Below are positions 1-10,505 of a DNA stretch of 64,000 nt, piece after piece (position 1 is the stretch's first letter; each line of letters opens with the position of its first letter). The position numbers and the translations under genes are program-made. The DNA comes from Marinifaba aquimaris (GTDB lineage: Bacteria > Pseudomonadota > Gammaproteobacteria > Enterobacterales > Alteromonadaceae), in NCBI RefSeq assembly GCF_013328345.1, contig NZ_JABULX010000006.1:62001-126000 (forward strand), written 5' to 3'. The notes beneath the pieces were generated by a model. It did not search any database, was not told the origin of the DNA, and worked only from the letters and a program-made list of their open reading frames with translations.

Positions 1-25
1 AATCTTCCAATCACAGGAATAAACA

Positions 26-811
26 ATGAAATTTAAGATCTTAGCCGCTCTAGTATTAGCGTCTAGCAGTACAATGGCCGCAGAAAGTTACCGTTCTTTT
101 TCGAACTTATCTTATGCAGATAATGATTATGGTGACATCACCCTCATCAACACACGTTACTATCTAGCAGATCAAGAAACATTAGGGCCACTTGATGAAA
201 CAGGTTACCTGGATACAGACACTAACTTTGGTGGCTATTTCTCAACAACAGACAATGTCGATAATGTTGGTGTAGATGCAGAAGTCTTTTTTGGCCGTTT
301 TTTAGTCGGTGCAGGTTATGACTATAGCGATACCGACTTTTCAGACTCGGACACCTTCTCTGCCAGCGTTGGTTACTTAATGGGCGATAACATCAAGTTC
401 AAAGTAACGGGTTATGACCCTGAATATGGCGATAGTTATTTTATTTTCCAAGCGCAATACGTACACAAATTAGAGGGTGTTGATTACCTCGGTTTTACCT
501 TCTCAACCGATGACGATACTGATTTAGTGAGCCTTTCATCTTATTATTTTGCAGCATTGCAAAATAGCCAATATGTAAAAGCGCAGCTCGATATGGTTGA
601 TACCGACTATGATACTTATTGGTCAGCTAGAGGGGATTTTTATTTCAATGCCATGACATCAGTTTATTTAGGTGCTGATGACAATGACAACTACACAGCA
701 GGAGCTCAACACTATTTTACGAGAAACTGGGCAGTTGCAGCTGAATACGTTAATAACACAGATGATTCAGATGCGAGTACAATTCAAGCTCGCCTAACCG
801 CTCAATTTTAG
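26..811 (+). CDS. Putative outer-membrane beta-barrel protein (porin-like)
   Basis: A 261-residue protein with a signal peptide (cleavage probably after TMAA, about residue 18) and a mature part made of alternating short hydrophobic and polar stretches rich in Tyr, Asp and Gly, ending in Gln-Phe. A terminal Phe is the usual BAM recognition signal of outer-membrane barrels. The very acidic loops fit a surface barrel in a marine bacterium. AGGA sits a few bases before the ATG. It is probably the Porin_7-like putative porin family of Alteromonadales; substrate specificity cannot be read. The gene stands alone and is closed by a strong bidirectional terminator shared with pepD. Confidence 0.7.
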   Translation: MKFKILAALVLASSSTMAAESYRSFSNLSYADNDYGDITLINTRYYLADQETLGPLDETGYLDTDTNFGGYFSTTDNVDNVGVDAEVFFGRFLVGAGYDYSDTDFSDSDTFSASVGYLMGDNIKFKVTGYDPEYGDSYFIFQAQYVHKLEGVDYLGFTFSTDDDTDLVSLSSYYFAALQNSQYVKAQLDMVDTDYDTYWSARGDFYFNAMTSVYLGADDNDNYTAGAQHYFTRNWAVAAEYVNNTDDSDASTIQARLTAQF

Positions 812-833
812 TCGCTTTTAGTCAAGCCGAAAC

Positions 834-869
834 AAAAAAAGCGAGGCAGTAATTACTGACTCGCTTTTT
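834..869. terminator. Bidirectional rho-independent terminator
   Basis: A long stem with arms GCGAG and CTCGC around a CAGTAA/TTACTG core is flanked by an A-run on the left and a T-run on the right. It lies between the convergent porin-like gene and pepD and can serve both. Confidence 0.85.
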
Positions 870-893
870 AAAATCACGTGTAAAATTTGATAC

Positions 894-2399
894 TTAGCTA
901 TTACGACTTGGAATATTTTCAAGTACCGCTAGTAACAACTGCCAATACAAACCAACTGTTCTTACGTTAACTTTCTCATCAGGTGAGTGTGGAAAACGGA
1001 TAGTTGGACCAATCGAAACCATATCCATTTCAGGGTAAGGTTCTTTGAATAAACCACACTCTAAACCTGCGTGAATAACCATGATATTTGGTTTGTGGCC
1101 ATATAAGCCATCGTAAACATCTCGAACAATTGCCATCACAGGTGAACTATTATCAGGTTTCCAACCAGGATAAGCCCCGTTAGATTCAAATTCAGCTCCC
1201 GTTAACTCGGCTAAAGCAGCCAATGAGTTCACTACGCCATCACGGGCGTTGTCATCAAGTGAACGGACTAAAAATAGTGCTTGAGCTTGTGTATCAGTAA
1301 TCGTTAATACACCTAAATTTAAAGACGTTTCTGTCACGCCTTCAATTTCATCACTCATACGCGTTACGCCATTTGGACTCGCGTGTAAAAATGCCAATAA
1401 CTTAGCTTGTGCAGCCTGAGTGAATACCTGTTCTGGTGCATCAGCAGGTGTTAATGATAATTCAATGCCACCTTCTGCAATTGCATATTCTTTATCAATA
1501 ATCGCTTTAAATGTCTCAAGTGCTTGCTCAAGATCGGCTTTTTTATCTTCAGCGATTACAAATTGCATTTGTGCTTCACGCGGGATGGCATTTCTCAATG
1601 TTCCGCCTGTTATCGAAGTAAGCTGTAGTCCAAGCTCAACATGATGCCCATAAGCAAAGCGCGATAGTAATTTGATCGCATTACCACGGCCCATATGAAT
1701 GTTACAGCCTGAGTGGCCACCTTTAAGACCTGAAATCGCTAAGCTGTAACTGAGACCGGCTTGGGCAGCTTGATATTCAACAGGGACAGTGACTTGGGCA
1801 TCACAACCGCCGGCACAGCCCATGTAAACTTCACCTTCTTGCTCTGAATCGGTATTGATTAGAATTTCAGCTTCAAGCGTGCCAGCTTCCAAACCAAAAG
1901 CCCCTGTCATGCCCGCTTCTTCATCAACCGTTAATAGCACCTCGAGTTTAGGGTGAGCAATATCATCCGCTTCAAGTACAGCAAGTGCTGAGGCCATTCC
2001 GATACCGTTATCTGAACCTAATGTCGTTCCTGTCGCTTTAACCCATTCATCGGTTGTACCGTCAGTATCTGTATCTTCTACCACGTAAGGTAAAATAGCG
2101 TCGGTTTCAAAGTTGAACGGCGTATCAGAGTTAGCTTGTGGCACCATATCTAAATGGGCTTGAATCACAACCGTTTTACGGTCTTCCATACCTTGGCTTG
2201 CAGGCTTGCGTAATATCAGGTTACCTATATTATCTTCGACACAAGTAATGCCCTTGTTATCAGCCCAAGCTTGGATGTGCGCTTTTAATTTAGCTTCATG
2301 TTTTGAAGGGTGAGGAATATCACAAATTTGTTGGAACCAATTCCAAAGCGGCTTTGGCGATAAATCGGCCAGTTTTTTGTCTAGCTTTACTGAAGACAT
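894..2399 (-). CDS. pepD: Aminoacyl-histidine dipeptidase (peptidase D, M20C)
   Basis: Cytosolic di-zinc dipeptidase that cleaves dipeptides such as carnosine-type Xaa-His. About 501 residues, normal for PepD. Visible metal and catalytic motifs: QAHLDMVPQ (His/Asp), GSDNGIGMA (bridging Asp), TVDEEAGMTGA (catalytic Glu pair), NTDSEQEGEVYMGCAGG (Asp) and a C-terminal HAGLECGLF (His). I start it at the ATG at 2399 because AAGGTG lies five bases upstream; an in-frame GTG three codons earlier has no such signal. It is monocistronic: acpS ends about 150 bases upstream and the far side is a terminator. Confidence 0.93.
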   Translation of the reverse strand: MSSVKLDKKLADLSPKPLWNWFQQICDIPHPSKHEAKLKAHIQAWADNKGITCVEDNIGNLILRKPASQGMEDRKTVVIQAHLDMVPQANSDTPFNFETDAILPYVVEDTDTDGTTDEWVKATGTTLGSDNGIGMASALAVLEADDIAHPKLEVLLTVDEEAGMTGAFGLEAGTLEAEILINTDSEQEGEVYMGCAGGCDAQVTVPVEYQAAQAGLSYSLAISGLKGGHSGCNIHMGRGNAIKLLSRFAYGHHVELGLQLTSITGGTLRNAIPREAQMQFVIAEDKKADLEQALETFKAIIDKEYAIAEGGIELSLTPADAPEQVFTQAAQAKLLAFLHASPNGVTRMSDEIEGVTETSLNLGVLTITDTQAQALFLVRSLDDNARDGVVNSLAALAELTGAEFESNGAYPGWKPDNSSPVMAIVRDVYDGLYGHKPNIMVIHAGLECGLFKEPYPEMDMVSIGPTIRFPHSPDEKVNVRTVGLYWQLLLAVLENIPSRNS

Positions 2400-2476
2400 T
2401 AAGATCACCTTAACTTTTAATCTGTCATTGTTTTTACAACAACGAGTCTATCATAGGGCAATCTAGTGGGGCTTGC

Positions 2477-2523
2477 TTTACAGATTAACAAGCTGTAAAT
2501 ACTATTCCACGCAAAGCTGTAAA
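2477..2523. repeat. TTTACAG/CTGTAAA repeat cluster upstream of pepD
   Basis: TTTACAG at 2477-2483 faces CTGTAAA at 2493-2499 across a 9-base spacer, and AGCTGTAAA of the right arm recurs at 2515-2523. The cluster lies between the acpS stop and the pepD start. It could be a binding site for a regulator of pepD or a weak hairpin after acpS; no known box is recognised. Confidence 0.4.
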
Positions 2524-2555
2524 GCGTAAATTAGGTAAGACGCTAAACAAGTAAA

Positions 2556-2927
2556 TTAATCAGTTTCGAGTAAGACAGTAGCCACCGCATAGTGTTTTTC
2601 ATCACTAATAGATAGATGACAATGCACGATACCTGCATCATCCATTATTGTTTTGGCTTTGCCTTGAACAATTAAATACGGCTGACCAGAACTTTTATTG
2701 GCAACGATAAAATCGTGAAAACTAATGCCTTGTGCGATGCCTGTGCCAAGCGCTTTACTAGCGGCTTCTTTTGCCGCAAAGCGTTTAGCTAAATAGCGAT
2801 GAGGCTGCTTCTTGTTTTGATACTCAACAAGTTCTTCTTTTGCTAACACGCGTTCGGCAAAGCGAGCTGAAACCGTTTCAAAACGAACGATTTCAGCAAT
2901 ATCAGTACCTATTCCAAAAATGGCCAT
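2556..2927 (-). CDS. acpS: Holo-[acyl-carrier-protein] synthase
   Basis: Transfers 4'-phosphopantetheine from CoA to the Ser of acyl carrier protein, activating fatty-acid synthesis. 123 residues, usual AcpS size. The magnesium-binding signature is present: N-terminal GIGTDIAEI (Asp) and the AKRFAAKEAASKALGTGI helix with the key Glu, followed by the C-terminal SISDEKHYAVA strand. Its ATG overlaps the pdxJ stop by one base (TAATG), so translation is coupled to pdxJ; the recO-pdxJ-acpS order is the standard gammaproteobacterial arrangement. Confidence 0.96.
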   Translation of the reverse strand: MAIFGIGTDIAEIVRFETVSARFAERVLAKEELVEYQNKKQPHRYLAKRFAAKEAASKALGTGIAQGISFHDFIVANKSSGQPYLIVQGKAKTIMDDAGIVHCHLSISDEKHYAVATVLLETD

Positions 2928-3661
2928 TAGGCTTGTCTTGCCTCTAACATCAAGCGTTTCATATCGGCTACCGCTTTTGCTAGGCCATCAAACGCAGCCC
3001 GAGCAATAATTGCATGCCCTATGTTTAACTCAATGATTTGAGGAATAGCGGCAATAGGCTTAACGTTATGGTAATGCAAACCATGACCGGCATTTACTTT
3101 TAGTCCAATCGCATCAGCGTATTCAATACCCTCGACTAACTTGGCTAATTCAGCCTCTTGCTCAGCTTCTGTTGTTGCTTCGGCGTACTGGCCGGTATGA
3201 ATTTCAATATAAGGCGCACCTGTCGCTTTGGCAGCATCAATTTGTGCTTTATCAGCATCAATAAATAATGATGTTTGGGTGCCAATTGCCTCTAAACGCT
3301 CAACCGCATCCGTTATTTTTGTTAACTGCCCAGCTACATCCAAGCCACCTTCAGTGGTTAACTCTTCGCGCTTTTCAGGCACTAAACAACAAAACTCAGG
3401 CTTAGTTTGTTCAGCAATAGATAGCATTTCTTCTGTCACGGCCATCTCTAGATTCATTCGTGTACCTAGCGTCTCACGAAGAATACGAACATCTCTATCT
3501 TTAATGTGACGTCTGTCTTCTCTTAAGTGAATAGTAATACCGTCAGCACCCGCATGCTCTGCAACCGATGCAGCGTGGACAGGATCGGGATAATCAGTCC
3601 CTCGTGCGTTTCTTAATGTAGCAATATGATCGATATTCACACCGAGTAAGATGTCTTTCAT
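2927..3661 (-). CDS. pdxJ: Pyridoxine 5'-phosphate synthase
   Basis: Condenses 1-deoxy-D-xylulose 5-phosphate with 3-amino-2-oxopropyl phosphate to form pyridoxine 5'-phosphate, the ring-closing step of vitamin B6 synthesis. 244 residues. The family opening [30 protein letters not shown] with the catalytic His, the [10 protein letters not shown] strand and the C-terminal [10 protein letters not shown] phosphate-binding region are all present. Sits 11 bases after recO and overlaps acpS by one base, in one transcription unit. Confidence 0.97.
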   Translation of the reverse strand: MKDILLGVNIDHIATLRNARGTDYPDPVHAASVAEHAGADGITIHLREDRRHIKDRDVRILRETLGTRMNLEMAVTEEMLSIAEQTKPEFCCLVPEKREELTTEGGLDVAGQLTKITDAVERLEAIGTQTSLFIDADKAQIDAAKATGAPYIEIHTGQYAEATTEAEQEAELAKLVEGIEYADAIGLKVNAGHGLHYHNVKPIAAIPQIIELNIGHAIIARAAFDGLAKAVADMKRLMLEARQA

Positions 3662-3672
3662 CTTGATAAACC

Positions 3673-4383
3673 TTATTTTTTGCTAGGATGTTTTTTCAAT
3701 ATAGGGTTAAACAACTCCCTACTTTTTAACACCTGACCTTTTAAATGATATTGCACCAACTGGCGCATTAACTGTTTTGCGTGTTTGAGCGTATTATCAC
3801 TTGCCCAATTTTGCTCGGCAATAGCTTTTATCACCTGACCTAAATATTGATACCTTGCATGAGGATAAGCGTTAACAAAGCCTTGCTCGGGTAAACAGAC
3901 ATAATACTTGTCATCTTGGATGTCAACGCCATCATCTGCTGTTTGCAAAAAGTCGGGTAACACGCCAAGGTCATTGAGTAGTTCAAATTCAAACTCACGT
4001 AAAATCAACTCCAGAGCTTCATCTGAATTGAGTCGATTCAGTGTTATTTGATACAGATGAAATAAGTTTTCTGGATCAAATGTTTGTTTAACTAACTTGA
4101 CCAACAACTCATTTAAATAAAACGCAGAATAAAAACGTTCACCTTGAATAGCTAAACTCTCACCTACTTGCTCGAGTTGCTCAACAAAATACAAATCTCC
4201 CTGCCCAGCTTTTAAACTTAACTGCAACGGCGTAAAAACTTGAAAAGGATTGGTATATTTTTGCTTATGTGCCATGACCGTAACACGGCCATTGAGCTCA
4301 GTTAATAAATCACATATCAGTGATTTTTCTCGATATGGTTTAGCGTGCAGTACGTACGCTTGTTGCAAAACTGAAGATGGCAT
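3673..4383 (-). CDS. recO: DNA repair protein RecO
   Basis: Recombination mediator that anneals complementary strands and, with RecR, loads RecA onto SSB-coated DNA in the RecFOR pathway. 236 residues: N-terminal OB-fold ([15 protein letters not shown] and the VTVMAHKQK region) followed by the helical domain. First gene of the recO-pdxJ-acpS unit. It is separated from era by a strong terminator, so unlike in many relatives it probably has its own promoter within 4384-4502. Confidence 0.94.
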   Translation of the reverse strand: MPSSVLQQAYVLHAKPYREKSLICDLLTELNGRVTVMAHKQKYTNPFQVFTPLQLSLKAGQGDLYFVEQLEQVGESLAIQGERFYSAFYLNELLVKLVKQTFDPENLFHLYQITLNRLNSDEALELILREFEFELLNDLGVLPDFLQTADDGVDIQDDKYYVCLPEQGFVNAYPHARYQYLGQVIKAIAEQNWASDNTLKHAKQLMRQLVQYHLKGQVLKSRELFNPILKKHPSKK

Positions 4384-4502
4384 AAAAGCTAGCTTAGGTA
4401 AGTATCAACAAAGCCTAACGGAAAGTGAAAAACAAATAAAGTATTGCGGCCTGCTTTTAGCTCAATCGATATTTAGAAACAAGCGTAGAAAAATGATTAA
4501 TC

Positions 4503-4532
4503 AAAAAAGGTTAGCAAGCGCTAACCTTTTTT
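4503..4532. terminator. Terminator downstream of era
   Basis: Perfect hairpin: A6-GGTTAGC, loop AAGC, GCTAACC-T6. Symmetric A and T tracts make it able to work in either direction; on the minus strand it ends the lepA-lepB-rnc-era transcript before recO. Confidence 0.9.
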
Positions 4533-4537
4533 AGATA

Positions 4538-5473
4538 TTAAGCTTTAAAATCGTCACCATAACCTAGGCTTCGAAGCGCGCGCTCATCATCCGCCCAACC
4601 GGATTTAACTTTAACCCAAAGTTCAAGGTGCACTTTGTAATCAATCAGGTGTTCAATTTCACGACGCGCATCACGCCCAATGGCTTTGATACGCTCACCT
4701 TTGTTACCAATAACAATGGCTTTTTGGCCTTTTCGCTCAACCAAGATCAAAGCATTGATATAACAAACGCCGTTATCTTCGTATTGGAAGCCTTCAATTT
4801 CAACGGTTACATCATAGGGCAGCTCTTCACCTGTATTGCGCATCAGTTTTTCACGAATAATTTCACTAACCATAAAGCGTGTTGAGCGATCAGTAAAATA
4901 CTCTTCAGGGAAGAAAAACTCACAGGGTTTTAAGTGACTTCGAACCAGCTCAGTTAATGGCTCAATCGATTGCACTTTAGTTGCGCTGATAGGCACAATT
5001 TGTAAAAAATCATGCTTTTGAGAAAGCTCAGACAAATGAGGTAATAGCTCATCTTTATCTTGTACTAAATCCACTTTGTTGATCACAAGTACACAAGGCA
5101 AACCACTGTCTTTGATTTTCTTAAGCACCATATCATCATCTTTTTCCCAGTGAGTCCCCTCAACTAAGAATAAAATGAGTTCAACATCGGCTAGTGATGT
5201 ACTCGCAGCGCGGTTCATCAGACGGTTAATGGCACGCTTTTCTTCAGAGTGAAGACCGGGAGTATCGACATAAACAGTTTGATAGTTTTCAACCGTATCT
5301 ATACCAACAATACGATGGCGTGTCGTTTGCGGTTTGCGTGATGTGATACTGACCTTTTGGCCAATAATTTGATTAAGAAGAGTTGATTTGCCGACATTGG
5401 GGCGGCCAACAATGGCAACCAAGCCTGCATAAGTTTGCTCTGCTTGGTTCTCGTTTTCAAAATTTTCAGTCAT
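4538..5473 (-). CDS. era: GTPase Era
   Basis: Essential GTPase that binds the 3' end of 16S rRNA and assists 30S assembly. 311 residues. G1 is [14 protein letters not shown]3 is DTPGL, G4 is NKVD and the KH RNA-binding domain follows ([14 protein letters not shown] with the GxxG loop). The era ATG directly abuts the rnc stop (TAA then ATG), so the two are translationally coupled. Confidence 0.97.
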   Translation of the reverse strand: MTENFENENQAEQTYAGLVAIVGRPNVGKSTLLNQIIGQKVSITSRKPQTTRHRIVGIDTVENYQTVYVDTPGLHSEEKRAINRLMNRAASTSLADVELILFLVEGTHWEKDDDMVLKKIKDSGLPCVLVINKVDLVQDKDELLPHLSELSQKHDFLQIVPISATKVQSIEPLTELVRSHLKPCEFFFPEEYFTDRSTRFMVSEIIREKLMRNTGEELPYDVTVEIEGFQYEDNGVCYINALILVERKGQKAIVIGNKGERIKAIGRDARREIEHLIDYKVHLELWVKVKSGWADDERALRSLGYGDDFKA

Positions 5474-6172
5474 TTAATTGGCCTGATTGATTTGTTGTAA
5501 TACTAAGCGAGCAGCTTCTTGCTCTGCTTTTCGACGACTGGTTCCTTTGGCTTGAACCTTATGTCCTAAGTCGTCGACACTACAACTCACTGTAAAAGTC
5601 TGATTGTGCTCTTGGCCGGTAATTTGAGTCACTTCGTATACAGGTAAAGCATGTTTTCTTTGTTGCAACCATTCTTGCAACTGAGTTTTGCTATCTTTTT
5701 GCGATTGCCCTGGTTGAATGGTAGCCAGTTTTTCTTGATACCAATCTAAAATCTTCTGCTTCGTTTGCACCATATCTGAATCGAGATAAATAGCCCCGAT
5801 AATGGCTTCAAATGCATCTTCTAAAATAGATGAGCGGCGCTTGCCACCCGATTTCATTTCACCTGGACCAAGTATTAAATACTCGCTCAAACCAAAGTCA
5901 TTTGCCATTTGAGTCAGCGTTTCGCCTCTGACTAAAGTCGAGCGCATACGCGTTAATTCACCTTCATCTGAACGAGGGAATTTCTCAAATAACACTTCAG
6001 CAATCACATAACTAAGAATTGAGTCGCCTAAAAACTCAAGTCTTTCGTTGTGATCACCTTTTGCACTTCGATGTGTAAGCGCGGTCACCAAAAGCGACTG
6101 GTCATTAAACTGATAACCAATCGCTTGATATAAAGGCTTGTAAGAAACTAATCTGAGTTTATTTTGCGCCAT
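5474..6172 (-). CDS. rnc: Ribonuclease III
   Basis: Double-strand-specific endoribonuclease for rRNA and mRNA processing. 232 residues. The signature [17 protein letters not shown] carries the catalytic acidic residues, [14 protein letters not shown] supplies the second set, and the C-terminal dsRNA-binding domain ([14 protein letters not shown] to the [14 protein letters not shown] helix) is intact. The start overlaps the lepB end by 14 bases. Order lepB-rnc-era is conserved across Proteobacteria. Confidence 0.97.
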   Translation of the reverse strand: MAQNKLRLVSYKPLYQAIGYQFNDQSLLVTALTHRSAKGDHNERLEFLGDSILSYVIAEVLFEKFPRSDEGELTRMRSTLVRGETLTQMANDFGLSEYLILGPGEMKSGGKRRSSILEDAFEAIIGAIYLDSDMVQTKQKILDWYQEKLATIQPGQSQKDSKTQLQEWLQQRKHALPVYEVTQITGQEHNQTFTVSCSVDDLGHKVQAKGTSRRKAEQEAARLVLQQINQAN

Positions 6173-7103
6173 TTTCTATGCCACCTAAACGGCTGAAGCG
6201 GATATCACTTGGTACAAAACCTGGCAGCCAATCATCTGAAGGACGATTAAATTCAAAACTCATCCAAATAGCGACCGCTTCACCGACAAGTTGCTCACGA
6301 GTCACAAATCCCCAAAAACGACTGTCAGTTGAGTTATCTCGGTTATCACCTAATACAAAGTACTGCCCTTCTGGAACAACCCACTCATCTTGTTGAGTAG
6401 AAGGCTGCTGGAAGTATGCCCCCACGCGATCTGCAACAGCAGGGTTCACTAAGATATTGTGCTCAACATCTAACAAATTAGATTCGTACTGCTCAAGTGG
6501 ATAAGGACCTTGGAAAAATGCGCCTTGTTCATCCGTTGGTTCTAATTTTGCTTGTATGTAATTACGCGAACAATCGGTTGCATCTGCATCACACTTTGGT
6601 AAAACAAATAAGTGTTTGTTGCGGTAGATAATGCGATCACCAGGTAAACCTACAACGCGTTTAATATAATCTAACGTTGGGTTTTCTGGGTATTTGAAAA
6701 CTGCAATATCGCCTCTTTCAGGTCCATCAAACTCAACGATGTTTTTTGCCGTTACCGGGTTTTTAAGCCCATATGCGTACTTTTCTACCAAGATAAAATC
6801 ACCAACGAGCAAGGTTGGCATCATGGAACCTGATGGGATTTGGAATGGTTCGTACAAAAATGAACGTAATACAAACACGAAAGCAACAACCGGGAAGATA
6901 CCTTCAGCAAATTCTGCTACAGCATTTTGCGGTGCAATTTTTGCCTTGGTTTCTTCATCGACATTGGCTAACTCAGGGTTGCCAGCAATGGCCGCCGCGA
7001 GCTTTTCTTTACGTTTCGGAGCATAAACAAAATAGTCAATTGCCCAGATCACACCTGTGATCAAAGTTGCAAAAGTTAAAAAAATCGAAAAGTAACCCGC
7101 CAT
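6159..7103 (-). CDS. lepB: Signal peptidase I
   Basis: Inner-membrane serine protease removing signal peptides from exported proteins. 314 residues. The first membrane helix is at about residues 4-26 and a second at about 67-86 ([15 protein letters not shown]). The catalytic Ser is in [13 protein letters not shown], the general-base Lys in [12 protein letters not shown], and box E is [11 protein letters not shown]. Lies 20 bases after lepA and overlaps rnc. Confidence 0.96.
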   Translation of the reverse strand: MAGYFSIFLTFATLITGVIWAIDYFVYAPKRKEKLAAAIAGNPELANVDEETKAKIAPQNAVAEFAEGIFPVVAFVFVLRSFLYEPFQIPSGSMMPTLLVGDFILVEKYAYGLKNPVTAKNIVEFDGPERGDIAVFKYPENPTLDYIKRVVGLPGDRIIYRNKHLFVLPKCDADATDCSRNYIQAKLEPTDEQGAFFQGPYPLEQYESNLLDVEHNILVNPAVADRVGAYFQQPSTQQDEWVVPEGQYFVLGDNRDNSTDSRFWGFVTREQLVGEAVAIWMSFEFNRPSDDWLPGFVPSDIRFSRLGGIENGAK

Positions 7104-7123
7104 GTATTACATCATCCTTTAAA

Positions 7124-8929
7124 TTATTTACTGCCGCTACCGACTTTCAGTACAGCTAAGAACGCATCTTGAGGTACTTCAACATTACCTAGCTGCTTCA
7201 TACGTTTCTTACCTTCTTTCTGCTTCTGTAGTAGCTTCTTCTTACGACTGATATCACCACCGTAACATTTAGCGATTACGTTTTTACGTAACTGCTTAAC
7301 TGTTGAACGTGCAATAACGTGCGTTCCAATTGCCGCTTGAATTGCAATGTCGAACATCTGTCTTGGAATTAACTCACGCAATGCCTCGGCTAATTGGCGA
7401 CCACGTGTTTGAGAGTTTTCTTTGTGCGTAATAACAGCCAGTGCATCAACGCGATCACCGTTAATTAAGATATCTACGCGAACCATGTCCGCTGCTTCAA
7501 ATTTCTTGAAGTTGTAATCAAGTGAAGCATAACCACGACTGGTCGATTTAAGTCGGTCAAAGAAATCAAGTACCACTTCAGCCATAGGCAGCTCATATGT
7601 AACCGCGACTTGATTACCGTGGTAGCTCATCTTGGTTTGTACACCGCGTTTTTCGATGCAAAGCGTAATAACATTACCTAAGTGCTCCTGTGGCACTAAG
7701 ATGTTGGCTTCAACTATGGGTTCGTAAATAGTTTCAATATCATTTACTGGTGGAAGATCAGAAGGGTTATCGACCATCAGTTCTTCGCCTTTAGTCGTCA
7801 CCACTTTATAGATTACCGTTGGTGCCGTAGTGATAAGGTCCAAATCGTATTCGCGTTCAAGGCGCTCTTGGATGATTTCCATGTGAAGCATGCCTAAGAA
7901 GCCACAGCGGAAACCAAAACCGAGTGCCGTAGATGACTCTGGCTCATAAAATAACGACGCATCGTTTAAGCTTAATTTACCCAGCGCATCACGGAAATTT
8001 TCATAATCATCACTCGATACAGGGAAAATACCTGCATATACTTGCGGCTTAACTTTCTGGAAACCCGGTAATTGAGCTTCTGCAGAATTTTGTGCAAGTG
8101 TGATAGTATCACCTACAGGTGCACCAAGAATATCTTTGATACCCGCAATAACGAAACCTACTTCACCGGCTCTAAGTACACCAGTATCTGTTTGCTTTGG
8201 AGAGAAGATACCCACTTTATCAACTATGTGAATTTGTCCAGTCGACATGACTTTCATCTTGTCGCCTTTTTTGATCTCACCGTGTTTAACGCGAACCAGT
8301 GATACAACCCCTTGGTAGTTATCAAACCAAGAGTCGATAATAAGCGCTTGTAATGGCGCATCGATCTCACCTTCAGGTGATGGGATTTTCTTTACGATGG
8401 CTTCTAGGACATTTTCAATACCGATACCGGTTTTAGCCGAACACTGAACAGCATCTGTAGCATCAATACCAACGATGTCTTCAATTTCTTCTGCAACGCG
8501 ATCGGGGTCGGCCTGCGGTAAATCAATTTTGTTTAGGATAGGTTCAACTTCTAAATCCATTTCAATGGCTGTGTAACAGTTAGCCAATGTTTGTGCTTCA
8601 ACACCTTGCCCCGCATCCACGACTAATAACGCACCTTCACAGGCGGCAAGCGAACGCGACACTTCGTAACTGAAGTCAACGTGGCCAGGAGTATCGATGA
8701 AGTTTAATTGATACGTTTCACCATCTTGAGCAGTGTAATTAAGCGTAACTGATTGCGCTTTGATTGTAATACCACGCTCACGCTCTAGCTCCATGTTATC
8801 AAGTACTTGAGCTTCCATTTCACGGTCTGAAAGACCGCCACAGAATTGAATTAAACGGTCTGAAAGCGTCGATTTACCATGGTCAATGTGAGCAATGATA
8901 GAAAAGTTACGAATGTGTTCGTGTTTCAT
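7124..8929 (-). CDS. lepA: Elongation factor 4 (LepA)
   Basis: Ribosome-associated GTPase related to EF-G, implicated in 30S biogenesis and back-translocation. 601 residues, standard length. G-domain motifs [22 protein letters not shown] and NKIDLP, then the EF-G-like domains and the LepA-specific C-terminal domain ([21 protein letters not shown]). First gene of the lepA-lepB-rnc-era unit; the 100 bases to rseC carry no obvious terminator. Confidence 0.97.
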   Translation of the reverse strand: MKHEHIRNFSIIAHIDHGKSTLSDRLIQFCGGLSDREMEAQVLDNMELERERGITIKAQSVTLNYTAQDGETYQLNFIDTPGHVDFSYEVSRSLAACEGALLVVDAGQGVEAQTLANCYTAIEMDLEVEPILNKIDLPQADPDRVAEEIEDIVGIDATDAVQCSAKTGIGIENVLEAIVKKIPSPEGEIDAPLQALIIDSWFDNYQGVVSLVRVKHGEIKKGDKMKVMSTGQIHIVDKVGIFSPKQTDTGVLRAGEVGFVIAGIKDILGAPVGDTITLAQNSAEAQLPGFQKVKPQVYAGIFPVSSDDYENFRDALGKLSLNDASLFYEPESSTALGFGFRCGFLGMLHMEIIQERLEREYDLDLITTAPTVIYKVVTTKGEELMVDNPSDLPPVNDIETIYEPIVEANILVPQEHLGNVITLCIEKRGVQTKMSYHGNQVAVTYELPMAEVVLDFFDRLKSTSRGYASLDYNFKKFEAADMVRVDILINGDRVDALAVITHKENSQTRGRQLAEALRELIPRQMFDIAIQAAIGTHVIARSTVKQLRKNVIAKCYGGDISRKKKLLQKQKEGKKRMKQLGNVEVPQDAFLAVLKVGSGSK

Positions 8930-9031
8930 AAATGGATAAATACCAAAAAGTCTGAAATTGAAGTCAATTTTAAATGGCGGCGATTTTACTAGATATCGGC
9001 CTTATAAGCTATAAAAAGCGACGATTGGGGA

Positions 9032-9493
9032 CTATTCTTCAACACAACTGAATATTTTCACTTCAGCTTGTTCAATTACTTGAGGTAATGCCGCAACTTT
9101 ATCTGCTTGGTATTTTGCAAATTTGAACCCTAGGACACCACCTAAGAAAACGCCAATTAAGGTATAAAAGTCATCATTGGGTTGAGCAGTGAAGAAATGA
9201 TCGAGCAATACCGCACTGATTATAATGCTCAACAAGGGGATGCCGTATAAAATAAAAGCGGCCTGGATAATATTTTGTTCTGCCACTTGTAAAGTAACAA
9301 TTTCATCAGGTTTAACAGAGTGACGACAAATTGCCTTTACTCGGTTGGTTTTACCACTAAAAGCTCGAGCGATAACCCCAGTTCCACACGATGAATTGTG
9401 TTGGCATGACTGGCAACTGGTTTTAATACGCGTTTCTACCCAAACGGTATTTTCATCAATTCGCGATAAATAGCGCGCTTTTTCAAACAGCAT
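9032..9493 (-). CDS. rseC: SoxR-reducing / sigma-E regulatory protein RseC
   Basis: Small inner-membrane protein of the sigma-E operon; RseC homologues are linked to RseA control and to the Rsx SoxR-reducing system. 153 residues. The N-terminal cytosolic part has the characteristic Cys cluster (TSCQSCQHNSSCG) and two membrane helices follow at about residues 73-95 and 102-123. Nine bases after rseB, last gene of rpoE-rseABC. Confidence 0.92.
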   Translation of the reverse strand: MLFEKARYLSRIDENTVWVETRIKTSCQSCQHNSSCGTGVIARAFSGKTNRVKAICRHSVKPDEIVTLQVAEQNIIQAAFILYGIPLLSIIISAVLLDHFFTAQPNDDFYTLIGVFLGGVLGFKFAKYQADKVAALPQVIEQAEVKIFSCVEE

Positions 9494-9502
9494 AGCAATA
9501 AC

Positions 9503-10498
9503 CTAGCGGCTAAAATTAGTCTTAATAGTAACAGATTGCGCTAAACGTTTCGCGGTTGCAGGTGGGATTTCGCCGATGACAGTCACTTCGAAAGGCCCTA
9601 CTTTCTGAGTAAGGTAGGTATCCGCCCCGGAGTGAAGATAAGTGTTAGGGTCAAGTAATTGCTCTGAATCACCAATTTTTCGAATATAGACTGAAAACCA
9701 CACCAAGCCATCACTGAGCATCAAGTAATCTACTTCTTGTTGTGAGGCATAAAGTCGGTGTCGGTTAATACGTGTTGGGCTAAAACCATTGGGCACCCAG
9801 TTAACTTGCCAGTCAAATTCAGCAATATCGGTCGAAGCGCCCACTTTGCTGGCTATGGGTAATTGAGCTTGTTTTAAATCTAACAGCGCAACAGGAACGT
9901 CCTCTAAAAGGTGGAAGCTAGCTACTTGGATTTGTTCCAATACATCCCCTTTTTTATTGACAATGGCCGTTTTTAATGGCAATGCCGTATCGACGTGTAA
10001 CCAAAGCCAAAAAGCATAACGAGAGCTATCTTTTGGAATTACGCGAATTAACTGAGTTTTATAACCTGCTACCCGACTTTTACCGACAAGTGTGAAAGTG
10101 TAGCTTTGCTCTATTTTTTTTAAATCTGCACGGATGATATCAGGCATGGGACTATCAGTCATTGAGTCTTTAACTGAGTAGACACTGCGCTGTTTATCTA
10201 TGTAAGTAACAACATCACCCTTGCGCACAATTTGCTGAATGGGGCCATTTAGAGAGGTTAAAATTTCTAACTCTTGGCCTTCGTGTTTTCCGTGAAGCCA
10301 GTGCCAAGGGTTAGCTTTATTTTCAGAAATAACAACAAAAGAGAGATCGTAATTTTTTGAGGTAATGGAGTGGCGCATTTGTTCTAGCCACTGTTTTGCA
10401 GTCAAAGCGTCTGCATACCCGGGTAGGCAAATAAAAAAGCTGGCAATAAACAACAAAAACCTCAACCTTAATGGGTTGAGGTATGAGGTAAGAGTCAA
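9503..10498 (-). CDS. rseB: Sigma-E regulator RseB
   Basis: Periplasmic protein that binds RseA and shields it from DegS, and senses mislocalised lipopolysaccharide or lipoprotein. 331 residues: signal peptide ending near GYADA, a large LolA-like domain (residues about 30-210) and a smaller C-terminal domain (about 220-325). The best start is TTG at 10498: no in-frame ATG precedes the signal peptide, and I see no Shine-Dalgarno, so it probably relies on coupling to rseA, whose stop lies seven bases upstream. A terminator-like hairpin lies inside the first 16 codons (10455-10482). Confidence 0.9.
   Translation of the reverse strand: MTLTSYLNPLRLRFLLFIASFFICLPGYADALTAKQWLEQMRHSITSKNYDLSFVVISENKANPWHWLHGKHEGQELEILTSLNGPIQQIVRKGDVVTYIDKQRSVYSVKDSMTDSPMPDIIRADLKKIEQSYTFTLVGKSRVAGYKTQLIRVIPKDSSRYAFWLWLHVDTALPLKTAIVNKKGDVLEQIQVASFHLLEDVPVALLDLKQAQLPIASKVGASTDIAEFDWQVNWVPNGFSPTRINRHRLYASQQEVDYLMLSDGLVWFSVYIRKIGDSEQLLDPNTYLHSGADTYLTQKVGPFEVTVIGEIPPATAKRLAQSVTIKTNFSR
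10455..10482 (-). other. Terminator-like hairpin in the 5' coding end of rseB
   Basis: In the sense strand the stem ACCTCAACC pairs perfectly with GGTTGAGGT across a 6-base loop and runs straight into TTTT, then GTTGTTT. It starts 14 bases after the rseB start codon. It could attenuate rseB transcription relative to rpoE-rseA or hinder initiation; neither is shown. Confidence 0.5.
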
Positions 10499-10505
10499 AA
10501 TAGAG

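Noticed and set aside
2556-4383. Search for novelty in recO-pdxJ-acpS
   Set aside because: Gene order, lengths and motifs are the ordinary gammaproteobacterial ones.
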